Assembly (NCBI GenBank): GCA_032718475.1
Contig: JAUCBJ010003850.1
Coordinates: 1 to 35,391, forward strand
From: Nemertoderma westbladi
Taxonomy: Eukaryota; Xenacoelomorpha; Nemertodermatida; Nemertodermatidae
Reading direction: 5' to 3'
Length of the DNA: 35,391 nucleotides
Shown: in pieces, positions 1-11,492 of the stretch
Position numbering within the stretch: the stretch's first letter is position 1
Layout of the letters: each line of letters starts with the position of its first letter
Made by a program: the position numbers and the translations under genes
Notes under the pieces: generated by a model
Databases searched by the model: none
What the model was told of the DNA's origin: nothing
Seen by the model: only the letters and a program-made list of their open reading frames with translations

Positions 1-3000
1 TACTCAACTTATATTAACATAGTCAACATATATTCAAATACTCAACTTATATTAACATAGTCAACATATATTCAAATACTCAACTTATATTAACATAGTC
101 AACATATATTCAAATACTCAACTTATATTCAAATACTCAACTTATATTAACATAGTCAACATATATTCAAATACTCAACTTATATTAACATAGTCAACAT
201 ATATTCAAATACTCAACTTATATTAACATAGTCAACATATATTCAAATACTCAACTTATATTCAAATACTCAACTTATATTAACATAGTCAACATATATT
301 CAAATACTCAACTTATATTAACATAGTCAACATATATTCAAATACTCAACTTATATTCAAATACTCAACTTATATTAACATAGTCAACATATATTCAAAT
401 ACTCAACTTATATTCAAATACTCAACTTATATTAACATAGTCAACATATATTCAAATACTCAACTTATATTCAAATACTCAACTTATATTAACATAGTCA
501 ACATATATTCAAATACTCAACTTATATTAACATAGTCAACATATATTCAAATGCTCAACTTGTATTAACATAGTCAACTTATATCCAAATACTCAGCTTA
601 TATTAACATAGTCAACATATATCCAAATACTCAACTTATATTAACATAGTCAACATATATTCAAATACTCAACTTATATTAACATAGTCAACATATATTC
701 AAATACTCAACTTATATTAACATAGTCAACATATATCCAAATACTCAACTTATATTCAAATACTCAGCTTATATTAACATAGTCAACATATATCCAAATA
801 CTCAACTTATATTAACATAGTCAACATATATTCAAATACTCAACTTATATTAACATAGTCAACATATATCCAAATACTCAACTTATATTAACATAGTCAA
901 CATATATTCAAATACTCAACTTATATTAACATAGTCAACATATATTCAAATACTCAACTTATATTAACATAGTCAACATATATTCAAATACTCAACTTAT
1001 ATTCAAATACTCAACTTATATTAACATAGTCAACATATATTCAAATACTCAACTTATATTCAAATACTCAACTTATATTAACATAGTCAACATATATTCA
1101 AATACTCAACTTATATTCAAATACTCAACTTATATTAACATATAGTCAACATATATCCAAATACTCAACTTATATTAACATAGTCAACATATATTCAAAT
1201 ACTCAACTTATATTAACATAGTCAACATATATTCAAATACTCAACTTATATTAACATAGTCAACATATATCCAAATACTCAACTTATATTAACATAGTCA
1301 ACATATATTCAAATACTCAACTTATATTCAAATACTCAACTTATATTAACATATAGTCAACATATATCCAAATACTCAACTTATATTAACATAGTCAACA
1401 TATATTCAAATACTCAACTTATATTAACATAGTCAACATATATTCAAATACTCAACTTATATTAACATAGTCAACATATATTCAAATACTCAACTTATAT
1501 TAACATAGTCAACATATATTCAAATACTCAACTTATATTAACATAGTCAACATATATTCAAATACTCAACTTATATTCAAATACTCAACTTATATTAACA
1601 TAGTCAACATATATTCAAATACTCAACTTATATTCAAATACTCAACTTATATTAACATATAGTCAACATATATCCAAATACTCAACTTATATTAACATAG
1701 TCAACATATATTCAAATACTCAACTTATATTAACATAGTCAACATATATTCAAATACTCAACTTATATTAACATAGTCAACATATATTCAAATACTCAAC
1801 TTATATTAACATAGTCAACATATATTCAAATACTCAACTTATATTAACATAGTCAACATATATTCAAATACTCAACTTATATTAACATAGTCAACATATA
1901 TTCAAATACTCAACTTATATTCAAATACTCAACTTATATTAACATATAGTCAACATATATCCAAATACTCAACTTATATTAACATAGTCAACATATATTC
2001 AAATACTCAACTTATATTAACATAGTCAACATATATTCAAATACTCAACTTATATTAACATAGTCAACATATATCCAAATACTCAACTTATATTAACATA
2101 GTCAACATATATTCAAATACTCAACTTATATTCAAATACTCAACTTATATTAACATATAGTCAACATATATCCAAATACTCAACTTATATTAACATAGTC
2201 AACATATATTCAAATACTCAACTTATATTAACATAGTCAACATATATTCAAATACTCAACTTATATTAACATAGTCAACATATATCCAAATACTCAACTT
2301 ATATTAACATAGTCAACATATATCCAAATACTCAACTTATATTCAAATACTCAACTTGTATTAACATAGTCAACTTATATCCAAATACTCAGCTTATATT
2401 AACATAGTCAACATATATTCAAATACTCAACTTGTATTAACATAGTCAACATATATTCAAATACTCAACTTATATTCAAATACTCAACTTATATTAACAT
2501 AGTCAACATATATTCAAATACTCAACTTATATTCAAATACTCAACTTATATTAACATAGTCAACATATATTCAAATACTCAACTTATATTAACATAGTCA
2601 ACATATATTCAAATACTCAACTTATATTAACATAGTCAACATATATTCAAATACTCAACTTATATTAACATAGTCAACATATATTCAAATACTCAACTTA
2701 TATTCAAATACTCAACTTATATTAACATAGTCAACATATATTCAAATACTCAACTTATATTAACATAGTCAACATATATTCAAATACTCAACTTATATTA
2801 ACATAGTCAACATATATTCAAATACTCAACTTATATTCAAATACTCAACTTATATTAACATAGTCAACATATATTCAAATACTCAACTTATATTAACATA
2901 GTCAACATATATTCAAATACTCAACTTATATTCAAATACTCAACTTATATTAACATAGTCAACATATATTCAAATACTCAACTTATATTCAAATACTCAA

Positions 3001-6000
3001 CTTATATTAACATAGTCAACATATATTCAAATACTCAACTTATATTCAAATACTCAACTTATATTAACATAGTCAACATATATTCAAATACTCAACTTAT
3101 ATTAACATAGTCAACATATATTCAAATGCTCACCTTGTATTAACATAGTCAACTTATATCCAAATACTCAGCTTATATTAACATAGTCAACATATATCCA
3201 AATACTCAACTTATATTAACATAGTCAACATATATTCAAATACTCAACTTATATTAACATAGTCAACATATATTCAAATACTCAACTTATATTAACATAG
3301 TCAACATATATCCAAATACTCAACTTATATTCAAATACTCAACTTATATTAACATAGTCAACATATATTCAAATACTCAACTTATATTAACATAGTCAAC
3401 ATATATTCAAATACTCAACTTATATTAACATAGTCAACATATATTCAAATACTCAACTTATATTAACATAGTCAACATATATTCAAATACTCAACTTATA
3501 TTAACATAGTCAACATATATTCAAATACTCAACTTATATTCAAATACTCAACTTATATTAACATAGTCAACTTATATCCAAATACTCAGCTTATATTAAC
3601 ATAGTCAACATATATTCAAATACTCAACTTATATTAACATAGTCAACATATATTCAAATACTCAACTTGTATTAACATAGTCAACTTATATCCAAATACT
3701 CAACTTATATTAACATAGTCAACATATATTCAAATACTCAACTTATATTAACATAGTCAACATATATCCAAATACTCAACTTATATTAACATAGTCAACA
3801 TATATCCAAATACTCAACTTATATTAACATAGTCAACATATATCCAAATACTCAACTTATATTAACATAGTCAACATATATCCAAATACTCAACTTATAT
3901 TAACATAGTCAACATATATCCAAATACTCAACTTATATTAACATAGTCAACATATATCCAAATACTCAACTTATATTAACATAGTCAACATATATCCAAA
4001 TACTCAACTTATATTCAAATACTCAGCTTATATTAACATAGTCAACATATATCCAAATACTCAACTTATATTAACATAGTCAACATATATCCAAATACTC
4101 AACTTATATCCAAATACTCAACTTATATTAACATAGTCAACATATATTCAAATACTCAACTTATATTAACATAGTCAACATATATCCAAATACTCAACTT
4201 ATATTAACATAGTCAACATATATTCAAATACTCAACTTATATTAACATAGTCAACATATATTCAAATACTCAACTTATATTAACATAGTCAACATATATT
4301 CAAATGCTCAACTTATATTAACATAGTCAACATATATTCAAATACTCAACTTATATTAACATAGTCAACATATATTCAAATACTCAACTTATATTAACAT
4401 AGTCAACATATATTCAAATGCTCAACTTATATTAACATAGTCAACATATATTCAAATACTCAACTTATATTAACATAGTCAACATATATTCAAATACTCA
4501 ACTTATATTAACATAGTCAACATATATTCAAATACTCAACTTATATTAACATAGTCAACATATATTCAAATACTCAACTTATATTAACATAGTCAACATA
4601 TATTCAAATACTCAACTAATATTAACATAGTCAACATATATTCAAATACTCAACTTATATTAACATAGTCAACATATATTCAAATACTCAACTTATATTA
4701 ACATAGTCAACATATATTCAAATGCTCAACTTATATTAACATAGTCAACATATATTCAAATACTCAACTTATATTAACATAGTCAACATATATTCAAATA
4801 CTCAACTTATATTAACATAGTCAACATATATTCAAATACTCAACTTATATTAACATAGTCAACATATATTCAAATACTCAACTTATATTAACATAGTCAA
4901 CATATATTCAAATACTCAACTTATATTAACATATTCAACATATATTCAAATACTCAACTTATATTAACATAGTCAACATATATTCAAATACTCAACTTAT
5001 ATTAACATAGTCAACATATATTCAAATACTCAACTTATATTAACATAGTCAACATATATCCAAATACTCAACTTATATTAACATAGTCAACATATATTCA
5101 AATACTCAACTTATATTAACATAGTCAACATATATTCAAATACTCAACTTATATTAACATATTCAACATATATTCAAATACTCAACTTATATTAACATAT
5201 TCAACATATATTCAAATACTCAACTTATATTAACATATTCAACATATATTCAAATACTCAACTTATATTAACATAGTCAACATATATTCAAATGCTCAAC
5301 TTATATTAACATAGTCAACATATATTCAAATACTCAACTTATATTAACATAGTCAACATATATTCAAATACTCAACTTATATTAACATAGTCAACATATA
5401 TTCAAATACTCAACTTATATTAACATAGTCAACATATATCCAAATACTCAACTTATATTAACATAGTCAACATATATTCAAATACTCAACTTATATTAAC
5501 ATAGTCAACATATATTCAAATACTCAACTTATATTAACATAGTCAACATATATTCAAATACTCAACTTATATTAACATAGTCAACATATATCCAAATACT
5601 CAACTTATATTAACATAGTCAACATATATTCAAATACTCAACTTATATTAACATAGTCAACATATATTCAAATACTCAACTTATATTAACATAGTCAACA
5701 TATATTCAAATGCTCAACTTATATTAACATAGTCAACATATATTCAAATACTCAACTTATATTAACATAGTCAACATATATTCAAATACTCAACTTATAT
5801 TAACATAGTCAACATATATTCAAATACTCAACTTATATTAACATAGTCAACATATATTCAAATACTCAACTTATATTAACATAGTCAACATATATCCAAA
5901 TACTCAACTTATATTAACATAGTCAACATATATTCAAATACTCAACTTATATTAACATAGTCAACATATATTCAAATACTCAACTTATATTAACATAGTC

Positions 6001-6350
6001 AACATATATTCAAATACTCAACTTATATTAACATAGTCAACATATATCCAAATACTCAACTTATATTAACATAGTCAACATATATCCAAATACTCAACTT
6101 ATATTAACATAGTCAACATATATCCAAATACTCAACTTATATTAACATAGTCAACATATATCCAAATACTCAACTTATATTAACATAGTCAACATATATT
6201 CAAATACTCAACTTATATTAACATAGTCAACATATATTCAAATGCTCAACTTATATTAACATAGTCAACATATATTCAAATACTCAACTTATATTAACAT
6301 AGTCAACATATATTCAAATACTCAAATTATATTAAAATAATCAACAAATA
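1..6350. repeat. 38-bp AT-rich satellite array (dimer of 19-bp units), left edge open
   Basis: The whole stretch is a tandem array with a 38-bp unit made of two related 19-mers: tactcaacttatattaaca and tagtcaacatatattcaaa (about 15 of 19 positions identical). A hybrid 19-bp half unit (start of the first, end of the second) is inserted repeatedly between about 120 and 4010. Common variants are tccaaa for ttcaaa, a TA-expanded 40-bp unit (acatatagtc), cttgtatt and tgctcaac. Roughly 165 unit equivalents are present, and the array starts before position 1. It decays at 6325-6350. It has no long open frame. It lies downstream of the last visible neurexin exon in transcript order, so it is most likely intronic. 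Confidence 0.97.
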
Positions 6351-6862
6351 TAACTTCAACTGTAAATAGGATAATAATAATTGTTATTATATTATATTCA
6401 AATAAATATACGCATTGCAATGTTGCCCTTCTACTTAAATGAGATAAACAAAATGTTACAGAATATGGTGTATTTTTATATAAATTTAAAATTTTATATT
6501 ACAAATTGGTATATTTTAATTATTGCGATTTATGTTATTATTATGCTATCGATAAAGATAAGGACAATAGTTCAAGTGATTCCGTTGTTGATTAAAGTTG
6601 GCAGCCCAATAGCAATGAGGTTGAGGTTGGTGATCTATAGACTGTACGATATTACAATTCATTGCATTGGGATGTATGTTACAGTATTGTCATAAGACAC
6701 TTCATATTAATAGCGTAATACAGTACAGACACAGAGTCCTAGTGCAGTAATTGAAACAATAAACTGGAATTCGCCATCGACGACTTTTGAACTCATTACC
6801 ATCCAATTATGCAAACCACTACACATCAATAATTTCTAACAAATACTGCTTGTTTTACTTAC
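6351..6862. other. intron sequence between neurexin LNS6 exon and satellite
   Basis: AT-rich non-coding DNA beginning at the GT donor (gtaagt, read on the minus strand at 6862-6857). It contains a 104-codon open stretch at 6381-6695 on the plus strand that is AT-driven, low complexity and resembles no protein I know. I see no exon here. Confidence 0.6.
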
Positions 6863-7119
6863 GGCTAAATCCACACCGTCTGGCGGTCCTTCTGTTACCA
6901 CATCCAGATGTGTAGACACCAGCACCAAAGGCCCCGAAACCTCAACGTGTGTGTCTTTCAGAGCCACAGCGTCTAACACGTAGACTCCATTGTAGAACAA
7001 ACCAACCAATAGCATTCTCGTAAGGTCGCCAGGTCGGCTGTTATCCAATGAATGACGTGTCAGCATACCACCAACATATAGGACGTACTGATTGTCGAAG
7101 CTTATTAAATTTGAGTGAC
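6863..7119 (-). CDS. NRXN: neurexin exon: C-terminal half of LNS6 and start of the stalk
   Basis: This 257-bp exon starts after a ttttacag acceptor at 7120 and ends before a gtaagt donor at 6862. It begins with two bases of a split Gly codon and ends in phase 0. The translation starts HSNLISFDNQYVLYVGG and continues through LVGLFYNGVYVLD. This is the classical end of a laminin-G/LNS fold and matches, from memory, the end of vertebrate neurexin LNS6 (IFNSQATIIIGG, LSGLYYNGLKVLN). The last ~25 residues (about STHLDVVTEGPP) correspond to the start of the extracellular juxtamembrane stalk, which is O-glycosylated in vertebrates. Neurexin is a presynaptic adhesion receptor, and LNS6 is the domain that binds neuroligins and other postsynaptic partners. 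The exons for transmembrane segment and tail are not in the window. Confidence 0.9.
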
Positions 7120-7364
7120 CTGTAAAATAATTTAACAATTACAGTACAGGCCTATATTTTCGTCTTGGGGTAAAAGTTAAAAATTAAAAAGGGTGAGAAA
7201 CCGCAGAAGAAAAGTTTGAGGGATAGTTGAATAGTTAAATAGTGGGATAGTTTAATTATTAAAATAAAATAAGAAAATAAGGCAAAATTCCGCGAAATAA
7301 CTTTCCTTTATATTTGTTTTTGTTTATCATTCGTTAGCAATAATTATAATACTCCTTCACTGAC
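7120..7364 (-). other. NRXN: short intron at the neurexin SS4 position
   Basis: A 245-bp intron with donor gtcagt and acceptor ttttacag. It splits the Gly between TPRG and HSNL. In vertebrate neurexins this is the position of alternative splice site 4, where a 30-residue insert is included or skipped. I read the intron on the minus strand and see no open segment resembling that insert. Confidence 0.75.
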
Positions 7365-7533
7365 CTCTAGGGGTGTATGTGATGCGATCTTCGTTGTCTA
7401 TCCAGAGTTCGGCCTCTGTTTGGAACCGACGGAATCTGACGAGATGTGGAACTCCATCCCCAACTGGTCGCGAGTGACGGAGAATGTGATCCGTACCCCC
7501 AGTGTTGTACATGACGTGTATGAAACCCCCAAC
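7365..7533 (-). CDS. NRXN: neurexin exon: middle of LNS6
   Basis: A 169-bp exon with acceptor ttcccag and donor gtcagt. It starts in phase 0 and leaves one base for the next exon. The translation begins VGGFIHVMYNTGGTDHIL, then HLVRFRRFQTEAELWIDN and ends ITYTPRG. This aligns with the central strands of vertebrate neurexin LNS6 (GKIGVKFNVGTDDI, YHVVRFTRSG, VIERYPAG, from memory). An Asp in the GTD turn is kept, at the site that supplies a calcium ligand in vertebrate LNS6; its ligand role here is an inference. The upstream intron is 2.7 kb and the downstream one 245 bp. Confidence 0.9.
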
Positions 7534-8211
7534 CTGGGAAAAATTTTATTATATACAAATAATATTTCCAAACTGCTTTAAACTGAAACACTAAATCTTT
7601 GGTAGTGGAATGTGATACAGTCACGTATGCAATATATTAGTATACATTGTTTGTATAACATTATATTTATATACAGTAGATACGCCCCCAATTGTGACAA
7701 ACAGTAAAATTATAATTATTTTCAAATTCTTGAAAATAATTTCAAATATTTATTCTTGAATAATTTCGCAAGAGCTGGCAGCGTTTCCACAGAAGCTGCA
7801 CCCACAGTTTGCACGGTGTTTATTGAGCGGTCGGTTCTTCAGTTGGTGATGCGGCACGGGGGAGGTGCATCGGGTTAATATGTGGCGATTCCGCGCTGTC
7901 CTGGGTGTCTCCAGGTGCGGTGGCTGAACGCGGAGGGTCAAGTCACTATCTTTTCTCATAATACGTCCATTCTCATAGTACGTCGGCATTGAATACAGTA
8001 CGGAAGGAAAAATAATATCGTTAGTAAATGTCGTAGTATCGATTAAATGTGAGAAGCTGATGTATGTAAACATAACAGTCTGTACGTGTAACCCTTTGGG
8101 TACTAAAGAAAAATTTCATAAATTTTTTCACACAAGGACCAATAAAATTTGATCGGACCGAGGTTTATTTTCTTATCGTTCCAGAGGTTAACTATCTTAA
8201 TACTTACCCTA
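7534..8211. other. intron segment, no gene seen
   Basis: First part (in minus-strand terms, the end) of the 2716-bp intron between the two upstream LNS6 exons. It includes a 107-codon minus-strand open frame (7750-8073) with Cys/His near its end. It has no flanking splice sites in a useful phase, and in vertebrates the LNS6 sequence is continuous across this junction, so I do not call it an exon. Confidence 0.5.
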
Positions 8212-8372
8212 CCCCCAAAGGCGGCACACTGCCGCCTTAAACCATTTTTTAAATTGTAATTCTTTCAGCTTTGAACCCCATGGGCAGCACACTGCCGCCT
8301 TAAACCATTTTTGAAATTGTAATTCTTTCAGCTTTGAACCCCATGGGCAGCACACTGCCACCTTAATCATTT
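8212..8372. repeat. 64-bp tandem repeat with palindromic GGCGGCA-CAC-TGCCGCC core
   Basis: About two and a half copies of a ~64-bp unit. Each contains a core ggcggcacactgccgcc (8220-8236, then degenerate at 8282-8299 and 8346-8362), followed by ttaaaccattttt and a segment ending in ctttgaaccccatggg. The core is a 7-bp inverted repeat around a 3-bp loop. The same core reappears at 8857-8870 and a variant at about 8815-8830, on the far side of the long hairpin, so the whole 8212-8880 region may be one composite element. Confidence 0.8.
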
Positions 8373-8437
8373 GTAACATAATTATTGCTAAATTGAAATT
8401 AAATTTTTCTGATAGAGTTAGCATTCGTGTTCATATC

Positions 8438-8630
8438 AAAAAAGTAGATAGCGGGACAATAAATGATGAATGTAGGCCTATTGCAAAAATTATTAAATTA
8501 TCACAATATTTCAACTCCCCCATTAACTTCCTCACCCGAGGAGACTCCCACAAGGGGAGTTGAAATATTGTGATAATTTAATAATTTTTGCAATACATTC
8601 ATCATTCATTGTGCCGCTATCTACTTTTTT
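8438..8630. repeat. long inverted repeat (hairpin) with ~77-83-bp arms
   Basis: The left arm (8438-8520) and right arm (8554-8630) are reverse complements over about 77 bp, with a 33-bp loop at 8521-8553. Within the arms I see only two single-base mismatches and one 6-bp insertion in the left arm (GGCCTA at 8475-8480). Such near-perfect long hairpins are usually foldback elements, MITEs, or recent inverted duplications. No clear target duplication is visible at the ends. Confidence 0.9.
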
Positions 8631-9508
8631 TAAATTAAATTTCATGTGATTTCTTACATTTTGTATTTTAAATTATCCTCAAAACAATTGAAATAATCCC
8701 TTCAAACAATATTAAAATAACTTTTCTAGACCAGTTTTTCCTGCCCAACACGAATATGAACCCAATTTTCCACCCCAATAGTTCTAACAAAGTTTTAAGA
8801 CGTTTTAAATAAAGGAGGCACTCTGCCGCCCTGGGGGTCAGGATAATATATGTAAAGGCGGCACACTGCCGTGGCGTTAATGACTATGGTCCTGAATTGG
8901 AAATGTTAAACGCAAGGTTAATGTGCGTTCTTTTTTTACTGTTCGTGGTATAATTAATTTTCTTTTTATTTCATTATATTTAATCAATTCAAAAATTGAC
9001 ATAAATAAAAGGTGCGTAGCACGAATAGAACATACTAATATCAATATACACATAAAATTAGTTGAACAGCACTGTAGACATATATAATGTCATATATAAA
9101 CTACCGGTACAGTACATACTCTTAGTGCGTCCTTTATTTTATTGACATTATTAAGGTGTTAGTTTGAGAAACGGAACGATCTGCTGTATGGCGGATAGCG
9201 ATCGGTGCGATTTTTTTCATATCAAATAATAGCATTCCGGTTTCAATGGCGGAAGAGAAGCGGGAAATGGTGTAGGGATCCGATAACGATGGATAAACTG
9301 GCATCATTGACTTATAATGGGCATCGATTACAACTTGTAGTTTGTTGTGTATGTAGTAGGCCTAGGCCTATATATATATATATATAGTACCATATGTACA
9401 GTAGTTTATAGATATAATTAGTGTATTAGGTCATTTTTTATTATGGGTATTTATGGAAAACCCTAAGAATATACCGGTATTACAGGTACATGAATGCTTA
9501 TTTTTTAC
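8631..9508. other. intron segment, no gene seen
   Basis: AT-rich intron sequence with a further ggcggcacactgcc core at 8857-8870, two overlapping TAGGCCTA octamers at 9357-9370 leading into a short (TA)n tract, and a taccggta motif. No exon or other element is recognised. Confidence 0.5.
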
Positions 9509-9588
9509 GCAGCGCCATCTATCGTTGTAATAATGTATGTGAACTATGAAAAATGCAAAAACAATGAATTATCGCTAGGTTGCGCTGC
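9509..9588. repeat. short imperfect inverted-repeat element (MITE-like)
   Basis: An 80-bp interval bounded by gcagcgccatctatcg on the left and the reverse complement of gcagcgcaacctagcg on the right (13 of 16 positions identical). The interior is AT-rich. The arrangement fits a very small MITE or the terminal part of a SINE-like element. No target duplication is evident, so the assignment is tentative. Confidence 0.4.
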
Positions 9589-10249
9589 TAAACGAAGTAT
9601 TCAACTCATCATATTATGTTTTGAAATAATAAAAAAAGTAAAGTTATGGTGAATGTGTAACACGAAATATTGGAGGTCACCAGAACGCTTCTCCTCTCTC
9701 TTGGCTGTTACCGGAATGGCAAGGAGGACGCCACATTAGATTTCCCAACGGTGAACATAAACTATTCTTTACACTACTTCCAGAAGCTACAGTACAGTAT
9801 AGTAGGTTTCCGCTGTATTACCTACTTTTTGAACCGCTGTGTTTTTGTAAGCACTAACGATTAAAGTGCCAAGTGTCTTATCTTAGCTAGGGTCACAAAC
9901 AGTGCGAATTTTCTACAGCATTTTATTTGGATTTGAACCTGAGGCGCCGTACACTATTCCGCATTATCAAGACGTTTTCCCAAGACCCGAGAAATCTTTC
10001 AGCAGACGTTTTTGAAGATGGCAGTATAGTTGCCATCAATATCTTTCACAAGCCGGCTGCCTGCCATGTAACAAAATCATACACACGTTATACAATGACA
10101 GTGACTGGCATGTCTCCCCCGTTATGTCTGCAGGGTAAAGCCTGGATTTGGAAGTGTGATTTTTGAAGTGTATACACCATGATACATTGGCCTGTAAATT
10201 ATAAAACGAACGTTTATTTATATTGCGATTGAAGTTAGGCCTAACTCAC
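9589..10249. other. intron segment, no gene seen
   Basis: Remainder of the intron preceding (in plus coordinates) the first LNS6 exon. Short open frames at 9670-9864 and 9927-10166 on the plus strand have no recognisable similarity and no splice context. A TAGGCCTA octamer lies at 10236-10243, just inside the donor end. Confidence 0.5.
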
Positions 10250-10431
10250 CAGTCTGACTTCCATAAAATCATTGTTGTTCATCCCTTCAACCCTGACGAT
10301 GAGCCGGTTTCTGTCTGACCTCGTGGTGATACTGAATGCCAAACGATCTTCTGTCGTGTGCAACTGCTCGGACTTCGGCCAACGGTAGGCCAAGTAAGTG
10401 CTGCCGTAGAAGAAATACTTGGTAGCAGTAT
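10250..10431 (-). CDS. NRXN: neurexin exon: N-terminal part of LNS6
   Basis: A 182-bp exon with acceptor ttgctttag and donor gtgagt. It takes two bases to complete a split Asp codon and ends in phase 0. The translation includes TKYFFYGSTYLAYRWPKSEQ, then DRLAFSITTRSDRNRLIVRV and FMEVRL. This matches the opening of vertebrate neurexin LNS6 (TTYIFSKGGGQITYKWP, TRADRLAIGFSTV, AVLVRVDS, YLELHI, from memory), which is shared by the alpha and beta forms. It lies directly after the EGF-C exon, with a 276-bp intron between them, as in known neurexin genes. Confidence 0.92.
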
Positions 10432-10707
10432 CTAAAGCAACAAGGTAAAACATATGTGCAGTGTGGTGAATGTGGAGAGAATATCAAATCTATCAGCAGA
10501 AACTAAGAAAAATCAGTAGAACAGGTGGATAATAGTAGGTGGAGCATTGAATTTACTAAATTTCCATAGTATACAATCATTCAGACTCTTAAAATAAGAA
10601 AAATATATATTCAAAAATATTTATAAAAATATGTTGGATTTAGGCCTATTATTACATTCTTAGTGCCAGACATCTAACGCTATTAGGCGGTGGCTTGGAT
10701 TATTTAC

Positions 10708-10827
10708 CTTCATCGCATCTCCTTCCTCTATGGGCTGTCATCTCGCAATGGCAGATTGGCCCCATCCATTTCAGTTCACACCTTCCTCCGTTCAAACAAG
10801 TATCCATATTGCATTGTAAATCAGGAC
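10708..10827 (-). CDS. NRXN: neurexin exon: EGF-C domain
   Basis: A 120-bp exon with acceptor cgctttag and donor gtaaat; two bases complete the incoming codon and one is left over. It encodes a single EGF-like repeat with all six cysteines in order (CNMDTC, GGRCELKW, ICHCEMT, GRRC). Cys2-LNGG-x-Cys3 and the Cys4-x-Cys5 spacing are typical. Its position between the LNS5 end and the LNS6 start identifies it as EGF-C, the last EGF of an alpha-neurexin. The EGF forms the hinge between the LNS5 and LNS6 domains. The upstream intron begins within 20 bp of a 28-bp minisatellite. Confidence 0.92.
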
Positions 10828-10843
10828 CTAAAGCGAATAAAAC

Positions 10844-11094
10844 ATACCGGTACATACTGTACCACAGAGTACTACCGGTACATACTGTACCACAGAGTAC
10901 TACCGGTACATACTGTACCACAGAATACTACCGGTACATACTGTACCACAGAGTACTACCGGTACATACTGTACCACAGAGTACTACCGGTACATACAGT
11001 ACCACAGAGTACTACCGGTACATACTGTACCACAGAGTACTACTGGTACATACTGTACCACAGAGTACTACTGGTACATACTCTACCACAGAGT
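10844..11094. repeat. 28-bp minisatellite, block 1 (about nine units)
   Basis: Tandem 28-bp unit taccggtacatactgtacca plus cagagtac. The marker accacaga recurs every 28 bp from 10860 to about 11084, with few substitutions (taccggta to tactggta in the last two units; actgt to acagt or actct). The unit contains the palindrome taccggta and several gtac sites, so single strands could fold repeatedly. Because 28 is not a multiple of three, two overlapping spurious frames of about 140 codons arise here. Confidence 0.97.
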
Positions 11095-11330
11095 TTTTTT
11101 TAGGCTGCTTAGTGCTTTTTTTATTTTTAATGACAAACTAGACAAATATATAAAAAGACACATAAAAGTTATAAAAAGTAAGAAAAACCTCACCCACCAC
11201 CAGGCTACTGTACAATGTTGCTTGGCTTAGCGGGAATTTCAAAATTAGTTTATTCTTGTATCAGCATTTGCCAACCGGATGGAGGCTTGGGCGATGTCCT
11301 GATATATGCCTGCTGGGCGTTTACGGGCAG

Positions 11331-11492
11331 ACTCTACCACAGAGTACTACCGGTACATACATACTGTACCACAGAGTACTACCGGTACATACTGTACCAC
11401 AGTGTACTACCGGTACATACTCTACCACATAGTACTACCGGTACATACTCTACCACAGAGTACTACCGGTACATACTGTACCACAGAGTACA
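11331..11492. repeat. 28-bp minisatellite, block 2 (about six units)
   Basis: The same 28-bp unit as at 10844-11094 resumes after 236 bp of unrelated sequence. The first unit carries an extra cata (catacatactgt). Later units have actct and cacatag variants. Same orientation as block 1. Confidence 0.95.

Noticed and set aside
1-6350. CRISPR-like array
   Set aside because: Units are contiguous tandem satellite repeats with no unique spacers, in a eukaryotic intron.
6381-6695. 104-codon plus-strand frame as a membrane protein
   Set aside because: Hydrophobicity comes from AT-rich codons (Ile, Tyr, Leu); no start context, no similarity, inside an intron.
7750-8073. 107-codon minus-strand frame as an extra neurexin exon
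   Set aside because: No suitable splice sites and phase, and LNS6 is continuous in alignment across this intron.
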